Below are positions 25,630 to 25,951 of a DNA stretch of 25,951 bases, piece after piece. This DNA comes from JASLPR01 sp964496475 (lineage in GTDB: Bacteria; Chloroflexota; UBA11872; VXNJ01): contig CAZBZS010000032.1 of assembly GCA_964496475.1 (NCBI GenBank), forward strand, positions 1-25,951, given 5' to 3'. Within the stretch, counting starts at the first letter, position 1. Each line of letters opens with the position of its first letter. A program made the position numbers and the translations under genes. The notes beneath the pieces are model-generated. The model was given only the letters and a program-made list of their open reading frames with translations. It did not search any database and was not told the DNA's origin.

Positions 25630-25951
25630 GCCGCGGCCGCGTCATGTGTAGTCTGAGAGGAATGAGTAGAAGAGTGGCGAAGATGAATGTCGTGCTATAA
25701 ACATTAACTGCGTTGGTGCTAGCAATAGGGATTGGGGGCATTCTTGTCACTTGCGGCAGCTTTGTTTAGTGGCATATCTTCCAAGGTGAAGTCTGGCTTC
25801 TTAACCTGTGAAATATAGGTCTAGCTATTTTTTGAGGACGGGTACTAGCTAGATAGGGGACCGGATCAGGCGGGTCTAACCTCTCACTATTACGAAGGGT
25901 GCTTGACACCTATGCCGATCGACACGCAGCAGGCTCTATCGACGTCAGCCG
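25630..25951. other. lower-GC tail without an intact gene, with an inverted repeat and ORF fragments
   Basis: No complete gene of useful length is seen in these 322 bases, whose GC content is visibly lower than the rest. From ATG 25662 one frame reads MSRRVAKMNVVL, a TAA, then the hydrophobic TLTALVLAIGIGGILVTCGS ending in TAG (25767-25769), like a broken lipoprotein or membrane-anchor start. CTAGCTA (25821-25827) and TAGCTAG (25846-25852) form a perfect 7-bp inverted repeat with an 18-base spacer. TTGACACCTAT at 25903-25913 repeats the copy at 23642-23652. A gene could begin just beyond the window edge. Confidence 0.4.

Noticed and set aside
25632..25641. CGCGGCCGCG palindrome after DUF4387 as a terminator
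   Set aside because: It has no loop and no T-run; a short GC palindrome is expected by chance in such DNA.

Overview
The window is GC-rich bacterial DNA from what looks like a metagenome-assembled genome: a 10-base run of N sits inside one gene. The mix points to Chloroflexota (Dehalococcoidia / SAR202-like). Clues are an LppX/LprAFG-type lipoprotein, an HNH protein of the 'VLVLNQNYEPLN' type, a DUF2344 (TIGR03936) protein, a YhaM-like nuclease, TatA, a SpoIID-domain protein, and the HyuB, AtuA-like and DUF4387 families. The taxonomic call is inference; no rRNA gene is present.

Layout: (1) 0-2.2 kb, minus: amidohydrolase, rdgB and lipoprotein with overlapping ends. (2) 2.1-3.9 kb, plus: hemW, then thpR behind its own -10 box. 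(3) 3.9-6.3 kb, minus: hyuB and a GNAT-like protein. (4) 6.4-9.0 kb: a small membrane protein (plus), a beta-propeller glycosidase-like protein (minus) and a yhaM-like exoribonuclease (plus). (5) 9.0-16.7 kb, minus: pyrimidine-nucleoside phosphorylase, two ABC exporter half-transporters that overlap by 4 bases, and valS. (6) 16.8-20.7 kb, plus: a broken pyrE, a D-Ala-D-Ala carboxypeptidase, tatA and a SpoIID-domain protein. (7) 20.7-21.2 kb, minus: HNH endonuclease. (8) 21.4-23.6 kb, plus: DUF2344, a kinase-fold protein, a DUF5069 gene with an in-frame TGA, and tRNA-Lys(CUU). (9) 23.6-25.95 kb: a poorer intergenic stretch, a 27-codon leader ORF, atuA-like, DUF4387, and a lower-GC tail without intact genes.

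Most of the window is housekeeping: nucleotide-pool cleaning and salvage (rdgB, phosphorylase, broken pyrE), RNA metabolism (thpR, yhaM-like, valS, tRNA-Lys), cell envelope and export (lipoprotein, ABC pair, carboxypeptidase, TatA, SpoIID), and HemW (heme trafficking). The hyuB and atuA/DUF4387 genes belong to families linked to catabolism of organic acids and cyclic amides, but here they lie about 17.6 kb apart and no hyuA is visible.

The most interesting item is the DUF5069 gene at 23147-23398. Its only interruption is a TGA where homologues, as I recall them, carry Cys in 'Y-x-C-P-x-D'. A hairpin of the size and distance expected of a bacterial SECIS follows it, so it is a candidate selenoprotein. 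Other points of note are -10 boxes placed for leaderless mRNAs (thpR, DUF2344) and for a leaderless tRNA, a leader ORF coupled to the atuA-like gene by a TTGA overlap, and the pyrE relic.
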